Source of the DNA: an uncultured Bacteroidales bacterium | GTDB taxonomy: Bacteria; Bacteroidota; Bacteroidia; Bacteroidales; P3 | Assembly (NCBI GenBank): GCA_947177315.1 | Contig: CAMWTX010000007.1 | Coordinates: 1 to 22,385 of the forward strand | Length of the DNA stretch: 22,385 nt | Reading direction: 5' to 3' | In this document: positions 1 to 7,780 of the stretch, piece after piece | Layout of the letters: each line of letters begins with the position of its first letter | Position numbering within the stretch: position 1 is the first letter of the stretch | Position numbers and translations under genes: made by a program | The notes under the pieces: model-generated | Seen by the model: only the letters and a program-made list of their open reading frames with translations | Told to the model about the DNA's origin: nothing | The model's database searches: none

Positions 1-150
1 AATATGGAGGAAGCGCCTGCCTCGCGCCGCCAGCCTAAACAGCAGATTATCGTGGAACCTTCCAATCCCGATAATCCGGAAGGCATCATCATGAACGAAG
101 GCACGAACGCGCAGCCGCAGGTAGAATCTCCGGCATCCCCCACGGAATAA
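1..150 (+). CDS. C-terminal end of an unknown protein (5' truncated)
   Basis: An open frame enters from the left edge of the window and ends at the TAA at 148-150. The 49 visible residues are hydrophilic, rich in Pro, Glu, Gln, Asn and Ser, with no predicted secondary structure or motif, so this is probably a disordered C-terminal tail. The strong hairpin-plus-T6 at 182-225, just past the stop, would make a good terminator for this gene. I do not recognise the protein. The frame call rests on the uninterrupted frame, the in-frame stop and the well-placed terminator. Confidence 0.55.
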   Translation, partial: NMEEAPASRRQPKQQIIVEPSNPDNPEGIIMNEGTNAQPQVESPASPTE

Positions 151-160
151 AAGACAGACT

Positions 161-2842
161 ATGATAAAGTCCTTTAATTTTCGCGCAAAGGCACTCTTGA
201 AAAAGGGTGTCTTTGCGCGTTTTTTGCCGGTGTTCTGTTTGCTGGCGATGAGTGTTGAAACCTATGCCGCCCAAGGCAAGGGAACGGAATACCGTTTGGA
301 AAACTACCTGCAGTTGGGGCCTTTGGAATTTGTGTTGCCCGTGTTCAATCACGAGGCAGACATCAACGGCAAAGCCTTCGGCACGGATTTTCTTTTCGAC
401 TACGCTTTCTTTAATAACGAGTGCGCTTTCGATGCCCGTCCGCGTGCAGGCAAAAGTTTTCTTTGGCAGGGTAAGGAAACGCAGTGGCAAAAGCGCGGTG
501 CGGATTTTCAAATCGCCATGCCGCAAGTGGACTCCACGCGCTATGCCTGGGTATTGGACTGTTTCTACCTGAAAGCCTCCGATTATGCCAAAGCCACGCT
601 TAAGGTGGCGTTTTCGCCGGCTTTCAAACTCTATATGGACGGCCTTGAGGTGCTGAGCCAGGCCGTGGCGCAAGACACCGTTGTGCCGCAGCCCAAGACG
701 GCAAGCCTTAAGATAGAGCCCGGCTACCACGTCCTGATGCTCAAGACCCTTTATACAGGCAAGGAAAGGAACACCGCCCTGGATGTAAGGCTGGTGGCCG
801 AAGACGCGGATTTGGAAATGGGTGCGGAACTCAAAGAAAGTTACGGCCTGTATCATTACCTGAACGCGCCCTCGGTTTATGCGCCCCGGCTTTCGGCAAG
901 CGGAAAATATTTCAAGCTGAGTTTCAATTACGCACAGCCCAAGCAGAAGAAATTCGCCTCGGTGCACCGCATCTACCGCACGGCGGACGTAAACGGGCAG
1001 GAACTGCCGCAGCCCTATATGGAATTGGAGGGCGTATCGGGTCTTGACTTTGCCGATAAGACCGATAAATACGCCTATATGCGCAAAAGCGGTTCCTACC
1101 ACCGGATTTATGCCGGGCAACTGGGAGAACCGGCACGCATGGTGTATGAAACCACCGAAGACCTGCAAGGCTTTGCCTGGGATCCGCAGGGAAACTACCT
1201 GATTCTGCAGACCGCCACCACGGGCAAGGCCGCCGAAAATGGCCTCAAGCACATGCAGAACGCCATGGACCAATGGCCCTATTACCGTACCCGCACGGCC
1301 TTGAGCAAATTGGAGTTGGCTTCCGGCAGTCGTGTTCCGCTTACTTACGGCTATCATTCGGCATCGCTCATGGATATTTCGCAAGACGGGCGTTACCTGC
1401 TTTTCTCCACCGACGACGTAGCGGATTCCATGCGCCAATACATGCGGCAAAACGTATATCGCCTGGACTTGCAGAGCTTGCAGGCCGAATTGCTCTACGA
1501 GACGTATTTTCCGGGCAGTGCGGTATTCTCGCCCGATGCGCGGAAGCTTTTGGTTACCGGTTCGGAACAGATGTTCGCCGACCCGCATACGCCGGGTGTG
1601 AGCCTGCCTTGCCAGGATTGCTTCATTCCCAACGATTACCATACAAACGCCTTTATTTTCGATATCGACCGCAAGAAAGCCGAGCTGATCACGCACGATT
1701 TCGGGCCCTCCCTGCAATCGGTAAAATGGGAATCTTCGGGGCGTTACCTCTATTTCTACGCCGATGACCACGACCGAGTGAACCTTTATGCCTACGGCCT
1801 TGCCGACCGGAAATTCCGGCTTGTTCCGGCGCAGGTGGATGTGGTGAACGGCTTTGATGTGTGTTCCAACGCCCTTCTCTATACGGGCAGCAGCATCGAC
1901 AGACCCTTCCGCGCCTATCTGGTAAAGGGCAACGCTTCCAAAAACGATTTTGCGGCTTCCAAGAATGCCTATCAGGTGGCTGACCCGCAAGGCGGTCAGT
2001 TAAAAGAAGTGGCTATCGGCGCGCATCACGACTGGAGTTTTGAAAACGCCGCCGGCAGGAACATCGAGGCGGTCTATTACCTGCCGCCCGATTTCGACGC
2101 GCAGAAGAAATACCCATGTATCGTCTATTATTATTCGGGAACCACGCCCACGCCCCGCGCCCTTTCGATGCGTTATCCCAAAAGCGTGTGGGCTTCCAAC
2201 GGCTATGTGGTGCTGGTGTTGCAGCCTTCGGGGGCTATCGGTTACGACCGGGAGTTTTCGGCGGCGCATGTCAACAACTGGGGCATGACCGTGGCGGACG
2301 AAATCATTACGGGTGTGCGCCGTTTCTGCCACGAACACGCTTTTGTGGATTCCACTAAATTAGGCTGTATCGGGGCCTCTTACGGCGGTTTTATGACCCA
2401 GCTGCTGGTTACGCGCACCGATTTGTTCGCCGCCGCCGTATCCCATGCCGGCATCAGCTCCATTTCTTCGTATTGGTGCGAAGGGTATTGGGGCTACCTG
2501 TACGGGGCGGAAGCCAATCCGTTTTCGTTTCCGTGGAACCGCAGGGATATTTTTGTGGAACAGAGCCCGCTCTTTCATGCCGACAAGGTGCATACGCCGC
2601 TCCTGCTGCTGCACGGCACTTCCGATGTAAACGTGCCTATCGGCGAAAGCTATCAGATGTACAAGGCCTTGCGCCTTTTGGGCAGGGAAGTGGCGATGGT
2701 TACGGTGGCGGGCGAAGACCACGGCATTGTGGATTACGCCAAACGCATCGACTGGGAAAAGACCATCCTGGCCTGGTTCGAGAAATACCTCAAGAACCGC
2801 CCGCAGTGGTGGGAAAGCCTCTATCCCGCCAAAAAAATGTAA
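161..2842 (+). CDS. Secreted S9-family serine peptidase (prolyl oligopeptidase/DPP-like)
   Basis: This 893-residue protein is probably an exported oligopeptidase or dipeptidyl-peptidase acting in the periplasm. A basic n-region and hydrophobic stretch (about residues 14-31) ending at ETYAAQ form a signal peptide. Next come a beta-rich N-terminal domain (about 35-220), a beta-propeller-like region (about 220-630; segments such as FSPDARKLLVTG and WESSGRYLYF) and a C-terminal alpha/beta hydrolase. The catalytic triad is visible: Ser740 in GASYGG, Asp822 in HGTSDVNVP and His854 in GEDHG. At 893 residues it is longer than a typical DPP4-like enzyme because of the extra N-terminal domain. The ATG at 161 is the only in-frame ATG before the signal peptide core, but a terminator-like hairpin overlaps codons 8-22, so the true start or its regulation may differ. 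The corrinoid adenosyltransferase gene starts 3 nt after its stop. Family call is firm; substrate unknown. Confidence 0.93.
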   Translation: MIKSFNFRAKALLKKGVFARFLPVFCLLAMSVETYAAQGKGTEYRLENYLQLGPLEFVLPVFNHEADINGKAFGTDFLFDYAFFNNECAFDARPRAGKSFLWQGKETQWQKRGADFQIAMPQVDSTRYAWVLDCFYLKASDYAKATLKVAFSPAFKLYMDGLEVLSQAVAQDTVVPQPKTASLKIEPGYHVLMLKTLYTGKERNTALDVRLVAEDADLEMGAELKESYGLYHYLNAPSVYAPRLSASGKYFKLSFNYAQPKQKKFASVHRIYRTADVNGQELPQPYMELEGVSGLDFADKTDKYAYMRKSGSYHRIYAGQLGEPARMVYETTEDLQGFAWDPQGNYLILQTATTGKAAENGLKHMQNAMDQWPYYRTRTALSKLELASGSRVPLTYGYHSASLMDISQDGRYLLFSTDDVADSMRQYMRQNVYRLDLQSLQAELLYETYFPGSAVFSPDARKLLVTGSEQMFADPHTPGVSLPCQDCFIPNDYHTNAFIFDIDRKKAELITHDFGPSLQSVKWESSGRYLYFYADDHDRVNLYAYGLADRKFRLVPAQVDVVNGFDVCSNALLYTGSSIDRPFRAYLVKGNASKNDFAASKNAYQVADPQGGQLKEVAIGAHHDWSFENAAGRNIEAVYYLPPDFDAQKKYPCIVYYYSGTTPTPRALSMRYPKSVWASNGYVVLVLQPSGAIGYDREFSAAHVNNWGMTVADEIITGVRRFCHEHAFVDSTKLGCIGASYGGFMTQLLVTRTDLFAAAVSHAGISSISSYWCEGYWGYLYGAEANPFSFPWNRRDIFVEQSPLFHADKVHTPLLLLHGTSDVNVPIGESYQMYKALRLLGREVAMVTVAGEDHGIVDYAKRIDWEKTILAWFEKYLKNRPQWWESLYPAKKM
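182..225 (+). terminator. Intrinsic terminator-like hairpin inside the 5' end of the S9 peptidase gene
   Basis: The arm CGCGCAAAGGCAC (182-194) pairs with GTGTCTTTGCGCG (207-219) over 13 positions, with one G-U wobble. The stem can extend two more pairs inward, and it is followed directly by six T (220-225). This is a textbook rho-independent terminator, 32 nt after the stop of the upstream gene. It also lies within the first codons of the peptidase ORF, which would make it an attenuator if the ATG at 161 is real. Confidence 0.75.
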
Positions 2843-2845
2843 GCC

Positions 2846-3400
2846 ATGAAGATTTACACCAAAAGCGGCGATAAAGGCGCCACGTCTTTGATAGGCGGCC
2901 GCAGAGTTGACAAATGCGACGCGCAGGTGGAAGTTTACGGCACGATAGACGAACTCAACTCCCACTTGGGGCTGTTGGCGGCCTATCCCGTGCATACGCC
3001 TCAGCAAAGAGCCTTGCTGCAAGACATACAGCGTTGCCTGTTCGGTATCGGCGGCTTTTATTCTTTCGATTTTTCGGCAGGCAGGGAATTTACGTTGCCT
3101 TTTCCGGCAACGGGCAATGTGGAACGCTTGGAAAATGCCATAGACGAAATGGAAAAGGCTTTGCCCGCGCTTAAAAGTTTTATCCTGCCGGGCGGCACGG
3201 TGGCGGCGGCGCAGGCACAGGTGGCCAGAACGGTCTGCCGCCGTTGCGAGCGCAGGATGGCAGGCTTTGCCGGCGTGCCCCAAAACTATGCCGCTTTGGA
3301 ATCCGTGGCCAAAGCGTACATAAACCGACTGTCGGATTTTCTGTTTGTTGCGGCGCGTTACATCAACGCCCAAGAAGAAAAAGCGGATATCCTCTATTGA
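2846..3400 (+). CDS. Cob(I)yrinic acid a,c-diamide adenosyltransferase, PduO type
   Basis: This enzyme transfers the adenosyl group of ATP to reduced corrinoid, making adenosylcobalamin in the cytoplasm. The 184 residues match a single PduO-type domain. The N-terminal ATP-binding segment KIYTKSGDKG (2-11) is present, followed by YGTIDELNSHLG (31-42), the helix motif CRRCERR (131-137) and the conserved C-terminal NRLSDFLFVAARY. The ATG is 3 nt after the peptidase stop, so the two are probably co-transcribed, although no metabolic link is obvious. No cobalamin biosynthesis or B12-dependent enzyme gene is nearby, which suits a salvage role. An internal stretch (GGFYSFDFSAGREF) departs from the usual family sequence, but the catalytic Arg-rich motif is intact. 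Confidence 0.92.
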   Translation: MKIYTKSGDKGATSLIGGRRVDKCDAQVEVYGTIDELNSHLGLLAAYPVHTPQQRALLQDIQRCLFGIGGFYSFDFSAGREFTLPFPATGNVERLENAIDEMEKALPALKSFILPGGTVAAAQAQVARTVCRRCERRMAGFAGVPQNYAALESVAKAYINRLSDFLFVAARYINAQEEKADILY

Positions 3401-3431
3401 TTTTCCCTCTGTTTCTAAACAGCCGACAGGG
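3401..3431. terminator. Possible bidirectional terminator between convergent genes
   Basis: In the 40-nt gap between two convergent stop codons, CTGTT (3409-3413) can pair with AACAG (3418-3422). An outer CCCT (3405-3408) pairs with AGGG (3428-3431) across a 5-nt bulge. A TTTT run on the left and a purine-rich right flank fit a weak terminator read from either side. Location supports it more than stem strength. Confidence 0.4.
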
Positions 3432-3440
3432 ATAGGAAAG

Positions 3441-3962
3441 CTATTCGAAACTCCGGATTAATTCCAGAGAGTCTAAAAAATTGTAGAAGGAACGGAAGTA
3501 TTTGAAAAGGGGAGAGATTCTGCCCATGCCCGAAAGGCTGTCGAACGGCAGTATCGAGGCCGATAGAACGATTCCCGAAAGGCGTTCCAGAAACTTGTCC
3601 AAATCCATGTTCAAATCCACATGGGATTCCTGCAATCCGGGGCCTGTTACCACCAGCCAGTAAGACACATCAGGCATTTTGGGAATCCAAAACTGTTGTT
3701 TGTAAAGGTTCTCCACCAAAAAAAACTGCACGCGGATTTCTTCCACCACATGGGTGAGCACATTCAGGTGCAGCGGATTCGTGGAATATTCCGGCGGCTG
3801 ATAGGCATATTTGATGTTGGCCAGATTCCAGTGCAGACTTTGATTGAGGGAATGGGCCAGCCGGTAAAAGGGAAGGCCGGGCGAGTGAAGGGCGATGACC
3901 AACACCTCGTCCGGCTGTATTTCGTAATCTTCCGGATCTAACTTGAACAGGTTGGAAGGCAT
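3441..3962 (-). CDS. IPExxxVDY-family protein of unknown function
   Basis: This 173-residue protein resembles the small Bacteroidota family named after its IPExxxVDY motif. The N-terminal pattern fits well: an LD-x-E-DYE start, then DEVLVIALHSP and FYRLAHSLNQSLHWNL, as in family members that read roughly DY-x-LIAIH...YRLAYLLNK-x-LGLNL. The diagnostic motif is degenerate here, IPKMPDVSY (93-101), with Lys for Glu and Ser for Asp. No signal peptide or membrane segment is seen, so it is probably cytoplasmic. It starts 5 nt after the stop of the secreted-protein gene and is likely co-transcribed with it. The family has no established function; relatives often sit near pyruvate kinase, which is absent here. 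The family assignment is from memory of the pattern. Confidence 0.75.
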   Translation of the reverse strand: MPSNLFKLDPEDYEIQPDEVLVIALHSPGLPFYRLAHSLNQSLHWNLANIKYAYQPPEYSTNPLHLNVLTHVVEEIRVQFFLVENLYKQQFWIPKMPDVSYWLVVTGPGLQESHVDLNMDLDKFLERLSGIVLSASILPFDSLSGMGRISPLFKYFRSFYNFLDSLELIRSFE

Positions 3963-3967
3963 ACGGA

Positions 3968-4483
3968 TTAGAAGCGGTGTATGCGTGCCGTTTCGGGCTT
4001 TTCTTCGCGCAGAAAATCGCTCTTGGCGTTAAACAGCAGGTCGCGGGTAACGGCTTTCTTGCCTTTGCCTTTCTGCATTACGGCGCGGTAGGCTTTGTCG
4101 CGTCCGGCCGATTGGTAGTAGAGTTCCTTGAGCGTGAATCCGGCGGCCAAAGTATCGGCGGCGGCTTTGAGGCGGGCGGGGCAGTAGGCCAAAGGAATCT
4201 GCGTTTCGGTGCAGAAATGCGCCTTGTCGCGGTAGATTACTTTCTTGTGGTCGCCGTCGAGCGTGTAGGTGCCGATGATATAGACATTCTGGTCGTCTTC
4301 CACCTGACGCCAATCCACCGCCACCGTGCCGGAATTGTAGGCGCGGAAATGGCTGATCACTTGGTCGGGCGGCAATTCGATCTTTTCTGATTTTACCTGT
4401 GCCTTTACCTGCACCAGGGCGGCGATGGCCACCACCAGCGTAAACAACATTTTACTTTTCATATCCATGGTATTTTTAATCAT
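3968..4483 (-). CDS. Small secreted protein of unknown function
   Basis: This is an exported protein of about 171 residues. It has a clear Sec signal (MKSKMLFTLVVAIAALVQVKAQ) followed by a mature part with alternating hydrophobic residues (VAVDWRQVEDDQNVYIIGTY), a small Cys pair (HFCTE, LAYCPA) and a basic C-terminal half. Four in-frame ATGs are possible, at 4507, 4483, 4468 and 4462. I chose 4483 because it leaves room for the -7 box at 4533-4540; the ATG at 4462 gives the most compact signal peptide. I do not recognise the family. The mature part looks like a small periplasmic beta-rich domain. It is the first gene of a two-gene minus-strand operon with the IPExxxVDY-family gene. Confidence 0.75.
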   Translation of the reverse strand: MIKNTMDMKSKMLFTLVVAIAALVQVKAQVKSEKIELPPDQVISHFRAYNSGTVAVDWRQVEDDQNVYIIGTYTLDGDHKKVIYRDKAHFCTETQIPLAYCPARLKAAADTLAAGFTLKELYYQSAGRDKAYRAVMQKGKGKKAVTRDLLFNAKSDFLREEKPETARIHRF

Positions 4484-4532
4484 GTTTGAGCCGGCGTTCC
4501 TTTGCACACCGGAACGTCAGTAAAAAACACCG

Positions 4533-4540
4533 CAAAGTTA
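4533..4540 (-). promoter_or_regulatory. Bacteroidota -7 box for the secreted-protein operon
   Basis: On the minus strand this reads TAACTTTG, a full match to the Bacteroidota -7 consensus TAnnTTTG, about 50 nt upstream of the chosen start at 4483. I see no convincing -33 TTG at the usual spacing. It lies in the 103-nt gap between divergent genes. Confidence 0.5.
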
Positions 4541-4586
4541 CAAAACCTTATATTATATGCGTACCTTCGCGTACTGATAAATTTTT

Positions 4587-5372
4587 ATGAACCGTCTTAC
4601 TTTTTTGGGAACCGGAACTTCGCAGGGCGTGCCGCTGATAGGATGCCGGTGCCCGGTCTGCACCTCGCAGGATCCGAAAGACAAAAGGCTGCGCACCAGC
4701 GCGCTTATTCAGACACCGGAAGTTACAGTGCTGATTGATGCCGGGCCCGATTTCCGCTATCAGATGCTGCGGGCGGAAGTGCAGCGCATCGACGCCATTC
4801 TGCTGACCCACTACCACCGCGACCATATCGCCGGCCTGGACGAAGTGCGTTCCTTCAATTATTTTCAGCAGCGCGCCATACCGGTCTATGCCAATAAGGA
4901 AACCATCCAGGCGGTGCATGCGTTTCTGCCCTATGCCTTTGGCAAACACCGCTATCCGGGTGCGCCCCTTTTCGATTTGCATCAGGTGCGGAAACGCCCC
5001 TTTCATATAGGCGACCTCACGATAAGGCCCATAGAGGTGCTCCACTACGACCCGAAGGCGATGCTCAACGGCGAAATGAAAGTGAACGCCTACCGCATGG
5101 GCGATTTTACCTATATCACCGACGCCAAGGTAATCGCCCCCGCCTCGATAGACAAGATACGCGGCACCAAAACGTTGGTGGTGAACGCCTTGCGCCACGA
5201 GCCGCATCCCACTCATTTCAGCATTTCCGAAGCCTTGCAGCTCATCGACGAAATCAAGCCGGAACGCGCCTATATAGTGCATACCGGCCATGCCTTGGGC
5301 TATGCGCAGACCCAGGGCGAACTGCCCCCAAACGTACAGATGGCCTACGACGGGCTCACCATAGAATTTTGA
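4587..5372 (+). CDS. PhnP-like MBL-fold metallo-hydrolase
   Basis: This is a cytoplasmic beta-lactamase-fold phosphodiesterase of 261 residues. Three structural features place it in the PhnP-like branch. It opens with FLGTGTSQGVPLIGC. It has a Cys cluster (C20, C22, C25) of the kind that forms an extra zinc site. The metal-binding motif is THYHRDH (His75, His77, Asp79, His80). Downstream metal-ligand candidates are HEPHPTHF and VHTGHALGY, and ITDAK supplies the usual bridging Asp. In E. coli PhnP cleaves cyclic ribose phosphate in phosphonate use; no phn genes are nearby, so the substrate here is probably different. thyA follows 19 nt after its stop, so the two likely share a transcript. Confidence 0.9.
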   Translation: MNRLTFLGTGTSQGVPLIGCRCPVCTSQDPKDKRLRTSALIQTPEVTVLIDAGPDFRYQMLRAEVQRIDAILLTHYHRDHIAGLDEVRSFNYFQQRAIPVYANKETIQAVHAFLPYAFGKHRYPGAPLFDLHQVRKRPFHIGDLTIRPIEVLHYDPKAMLNGEMKVNAYRMGDFTYITDAKVIAPASIDKIRGTKTLVVNALRHEPHPTHFSISEALQLIDEIKPERAYIVHTGHALGYAQTQGELPPNVQMAYDGLTIEF

Positions 5373-5391
5373 TTTTACAAAAAAACACACG

Positions 5392-6186
5392 ATGAAAGCC
5401 TATCTTGACTTGCTCCGCACCATTATGGAAAAAGGAACCGATAAGTCTGACCGCACCGGCACGGGAACGCGCAGCTATTTCGGTTATCAGATGCGTTTCG
5501 ACCTATCCGAAGGCTTTCCCCTGGTAACCACCAAAAAACTGCACCTGCGCTCCATTATCCATGAACTGCTTTGGATGTTGCAGGGGGATACCAATATCGG
5601 CTACCTGCACGACAACAAGGTTACCATTTGGGACGAATGGGCAGACGAAAACGGCGACCTGGGTCCCGTTTATGGCAAGCAGTGGCGCGATTGGGTAGCT
5701 CCCGACGGCCGCCATATAGACCAGATGAAAGACGTACTGCAACAGATAAAGACCAATCCCGATTCGCGCCGCCTGATCGTTACCGCCTGGAACCCCGCCG
5801 ATGTAGATAAGATGGCCTTGCCGCCCTGCCACACCTTCTTTCAGTTCTACGTAAGCGAAGGCAGGCTCTCCTGCCAGCTTTACCAACGTAGCGCCGACAC
5901 ATTTTTGGGCGTGCCTTTCAATATCGCCTCCTATGCCTTGCTTACCTCCATGATGGCGCAGGTGTGCGGGCTCAAACCGGGTGTTTTTGTGCACAGCATG
6001 GGCGATGCCCATATCTACCACAACCATTTTGAGCAGGTAAAACTGCAACTGAGCCGCGAGCCCTATGCCTTGCCGCGCCTGAGGCTTAATTCGGAGGTAA
6101 ATGATTTGTTCTCTTTCCGCTACGAAGACATTGAGATACAAGACTACCACTGCCATCCCACGATCAAGGGGGATGTGGCGGTGTAA
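5392..6186 (+). CDS. thyA: Thymidylate synthase
   Basis: ThyA makes dTMP from dUMP using methylene-tetrahydrofolate as methyl donor and reductant. The 264-residue length equals the classic bacterial enzyme and all landmarks are in place: the phosphate-binding DRTGTGTRSYFGYQ near the N-terminus, catalytic Cys146 in LPPCHTFFQF, the RSADTFLGVPFNIASYALL block, and HIYHNH near the C-terminus. In many Bacteroidales thyA is followed by folA (dihydrofolate reductase). Here the next gene is an unrelated AT-rich ATPase flanked by hairpin repeats, which suggests an insertion just behind thyA. Confidence 0.98.
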   Translation: MKAYLDLLRTIMEKGTDKSDRTGTGTRSYFGYQMRFDLSEGFPLVTTKKLHLRSIIHELLWMLQGDTNIGYLHDNKVTIWDEWADENGDLGPVYGKQWRDWVAPDGRHIDQMKDVLQQIKTNPDSRRLIVTAWNPADVDKMALPPCHTFFQFYVSEGRLSCQLYQRSADTFLGVPFNIASYALLTSMMAQVCGLKPGVFVHSMGDAHIYHNHFEQVKLQLSREPYALPRLRLNSEVNDLFSFRYEDIEIQDYHCHPTIKGDVAV

Positions 6187-6208
6187 GGTGCATCGTTTTC
6201 TTTCTTCA

Positions 6209-6269
6209 TGAATAAAAGTTCGATACTGGTTCGGAAATCCAAAAAAAATATGGTTTTCCGAACCAGTAT
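6209..6269 (+). repeat. Left copy of the 61-nt hairpin repeat flanking the ATPase gene
   Basis: This repeat begins TGAATAAA and contains an 18-bp stem with one mismatch (6223-6240 pairing with 6252-6269, core CTGGTTCGG/CCGAACCAG) around an A-rich 11-nt loop. A same-length copy in the same orientation lies at 7720-7780. The copies share TGAATAAA, both stem arms, the poly-A loop and the trailing TAT. It starts 22 nt after the thyA stop and ends 14 nt before the -7 box of the ATPase gene, so it could also act as a thyA terminator or as an operator. Confidence 0.85.
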
Positions 6270-6282
6270 AAGTCCTTTTTTG

Positions 6283-6290
6283 TATCTTTG
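6283..6290 (+). promoter_or_regulatory. Bacteroidota -7 box for the ATPase/nuclease gene
   Basis: TATCTTTG is a full match to TAnnTTTG, 23 nt upstream of the ATG at 6314. The -33 position falls inside the right arm of the hairpin repeat and lacks a clear TTG, so hairpin formation or a bound protein could affect this promoter. Confidence 0.6.
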
Positions 6291-6313
6291 GGAAAAGATT
6301 AATTCATTGCTAT

Positions 6314-7726
6314 ATGGCAGATACAATCATAGGCAGAGAAGCGGAACGGGAGATATTGCGTCAACGTATAGAATCGAATGCGCCGGAATTGATAGCCATT
6401 TATGGCCGCCGCCGCATCGGTAAGACATTTTTGGTACGTCAATATTTCAACGATACCTTCAGTTTCTATTCCACTGGTATCTATCAAGGGAGTATGAAAG
6501 AGCAACTCGGCGAATTTCGGCGTCAGTTGGAACACTATTCGGGGCACAAGTGGAAAGTTGCCAAGAACTGGTTTGATGCATTTGCCCAATTGCGCGAATA
6601 TCTCGAATCATTAGACGGGAATAAGCCTATTATCGTGTTCCTCGATGAATTCCCGTGGATGGATACGCAAAAGAGCCGTTTCATAAAGGCATTCGAATAT
6701 TTCTGGAATTCGTGGGGCGCTACGAATAACCGCCTGAAATTGATTGTATGCGGCAGTGCTACTACATGGATGCGAGAGAATGTACTCTCCGAAAAAGGAG
6801 GGCTTTATAACCGTACCACCCGCAGCATTTATCTTGCACCGTTCACCCTGCATGAGACAGAGCAATATCTAATCTCTCGAGGTATTAAGTGGAATCGCTA
6901 TCAGATTGCAGAGTGTTATATGATTCTCGGAGGCACGCCGCTCTATTTGCAAATGCTGGAGCGCAATCAGAGCATAACACAGAATGTGGACAATCTCTTT
7001 TTTGTACAGAATGCACCATTGGCACATGAGTATGATTTTCTGTTTAGGTCGCTGTTCAATGAGGCGATAGTTCATCGTCAGATTGTCGAGACTTTGGCAA
7101 GCAAGGTTGTCGGTATGACACGAATGGAGATTATTGCCGCGGCAAAAATTGAAGACGGTGGATTATTAACAAAGGCATTACGCAATTTAACGGATTGTGA
7201 TTTTATCCGACAATACACTGCTTTCGGCAAGAGTGAGTACGGAACAGTCTATCAACTAACCGATTTATTCTCTTTGTTCCACTTACGCTATGTCAAAGGC
7301 TATCGCGGACAGGACAAACATCATTGGCAGAATATGGTCGATTCTCCATCACGCCGTGCATGGAGCGGCTATTCATTCGAACAGTTGTGTCTGCATCATA
7401 TTCAGCAAATCAAACAAAAACTCGGCATTAGCGGTGTACAAAGTGACGTTTATGCATGGAAAGGCAAAGGCGGTCAGATTGATTTGCTGATTGACCGCAG
7501 AGATCAGACTATCAACCTATGCGAAATGAAATTCTCTCAAGGGGAATTTGAAATCACGAAACAGTATGACAAGCATCTGCGTGAGCGGGCCGAAAGTTTC
7601 CGTTCAGCTGTAAAGACACGCAAAGCCTTGCATCAAACCTTTGTTACGACTTATGGCGTAAAGAAGAACATGTATAGCGGAAATATGCAAACTGAGGTTC
7701 GTCTTGACGATCTATTTGCTGAATAA
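6314..7726 (+). CDS. AAA/STAND-like ATPase with C-terminal DUF234/PD-(D/E)XK nuclease-like domain
   Basis: This 470-residue protein is an archaeal-type (PF01637-like) ATPase. The Walker A motif is GRRRIGKT (31-38), Walker B is IIVFLDE (D111-E112), and a sensor-like LIVCGSATTW sits at about 143-152. A winged-helix-like region follows (about 245-330). The C-terminal part resembles DUF234, a PD-(D/E)XK-superfamily domain, and it carries the expected residues: Glu356, Asp390 in GQIDLLID and Glu404-Met-Lys406 in CEMKF. A nuclease function is therefore plausible but unproven. Base composition is clearly more AT-rich than thyA and ubiB on either side, a sign of horizontal transfer. The gene has its own promoter box and is bracketed by 61-nt hairpin repeats; the right copy includes its stop codon. 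Similar ATPases occur as multi-copy families in Bacteroidota genomes, with unknown biological role. Confidence 0.9.
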   Translation: MADTIIGREAEREILRQRIESNAPELIAIYGRRRIGKTFLVRQYFNDTFSFYSTGIYQGSMKEQLGEFRRQLEHYSGHKWKVAKNWFDAFAQLREYLESLDGNKPIIVFLDEFPWMDTQKSRFIKAFEYFWNSWGATNNRLKLIVCGSATTWMRENVLSEKGGLYNRTTRSIYLAPFTLHETEQYLISRGIKWNRYQIAECYMILGGTPLYLQMLERNQSITQNVDNLFFVQNAPLAHEYDFLFRSLFNEAIVHRQIVETLASKVVGMTRMEIIAAAKIEDGGLLTKALRNLTDCDFIRQYTAFGKSEYGTVYQLTDLFSLFHLRYVKGYRGQDKHHWQNMVDSPSRRAWSGYSFEQLCLHHIQQIKQKLGISGVQSDVYAWKGKGGQIDLLIDRRDQTINLCEMKFSQGEFEITKQYDKHLRERAESFRSAVKTRKALHQTFVTTYGVKKNMYSGNMQTEVRLDDLFAE

Positions 7727-7780
7727 ACGCCCGATTCTGGTTCGGTAACTCAAAAAAAAATATAGTTTCCGAACCAGTAT
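7720..7780 (+). repeat. Right copy of the 61-nt hairpin repeat flanking the ATPase gene
   Basis: This copy starts in the last codons of the ATPase gene (TGAATAA spans its stop). Its 18-bp stem, 7733-7750 with 7764-7781, has two mismatches and a poly-A-rich loop. Aligned to 6209-6269 without gaps overall it keeps the core stem, loop and TAT end. Beyond the stem the outer flank CGACACTTTT (7781-7790) is the near-inverse of the AAAAGTTCG that borders the left copy, so the two outer ends together form inverted termini. Confidence 0.85.

Noticed and set aside
89..1990. 633-residue open frame antisense to the S9 peptidase
   Set aside because: It lies wholly opposite a confidently identified gene, has no recognisable domain, and is rich in His, Arg, Gly and Val as expected from the complement of a GC-rich gene.
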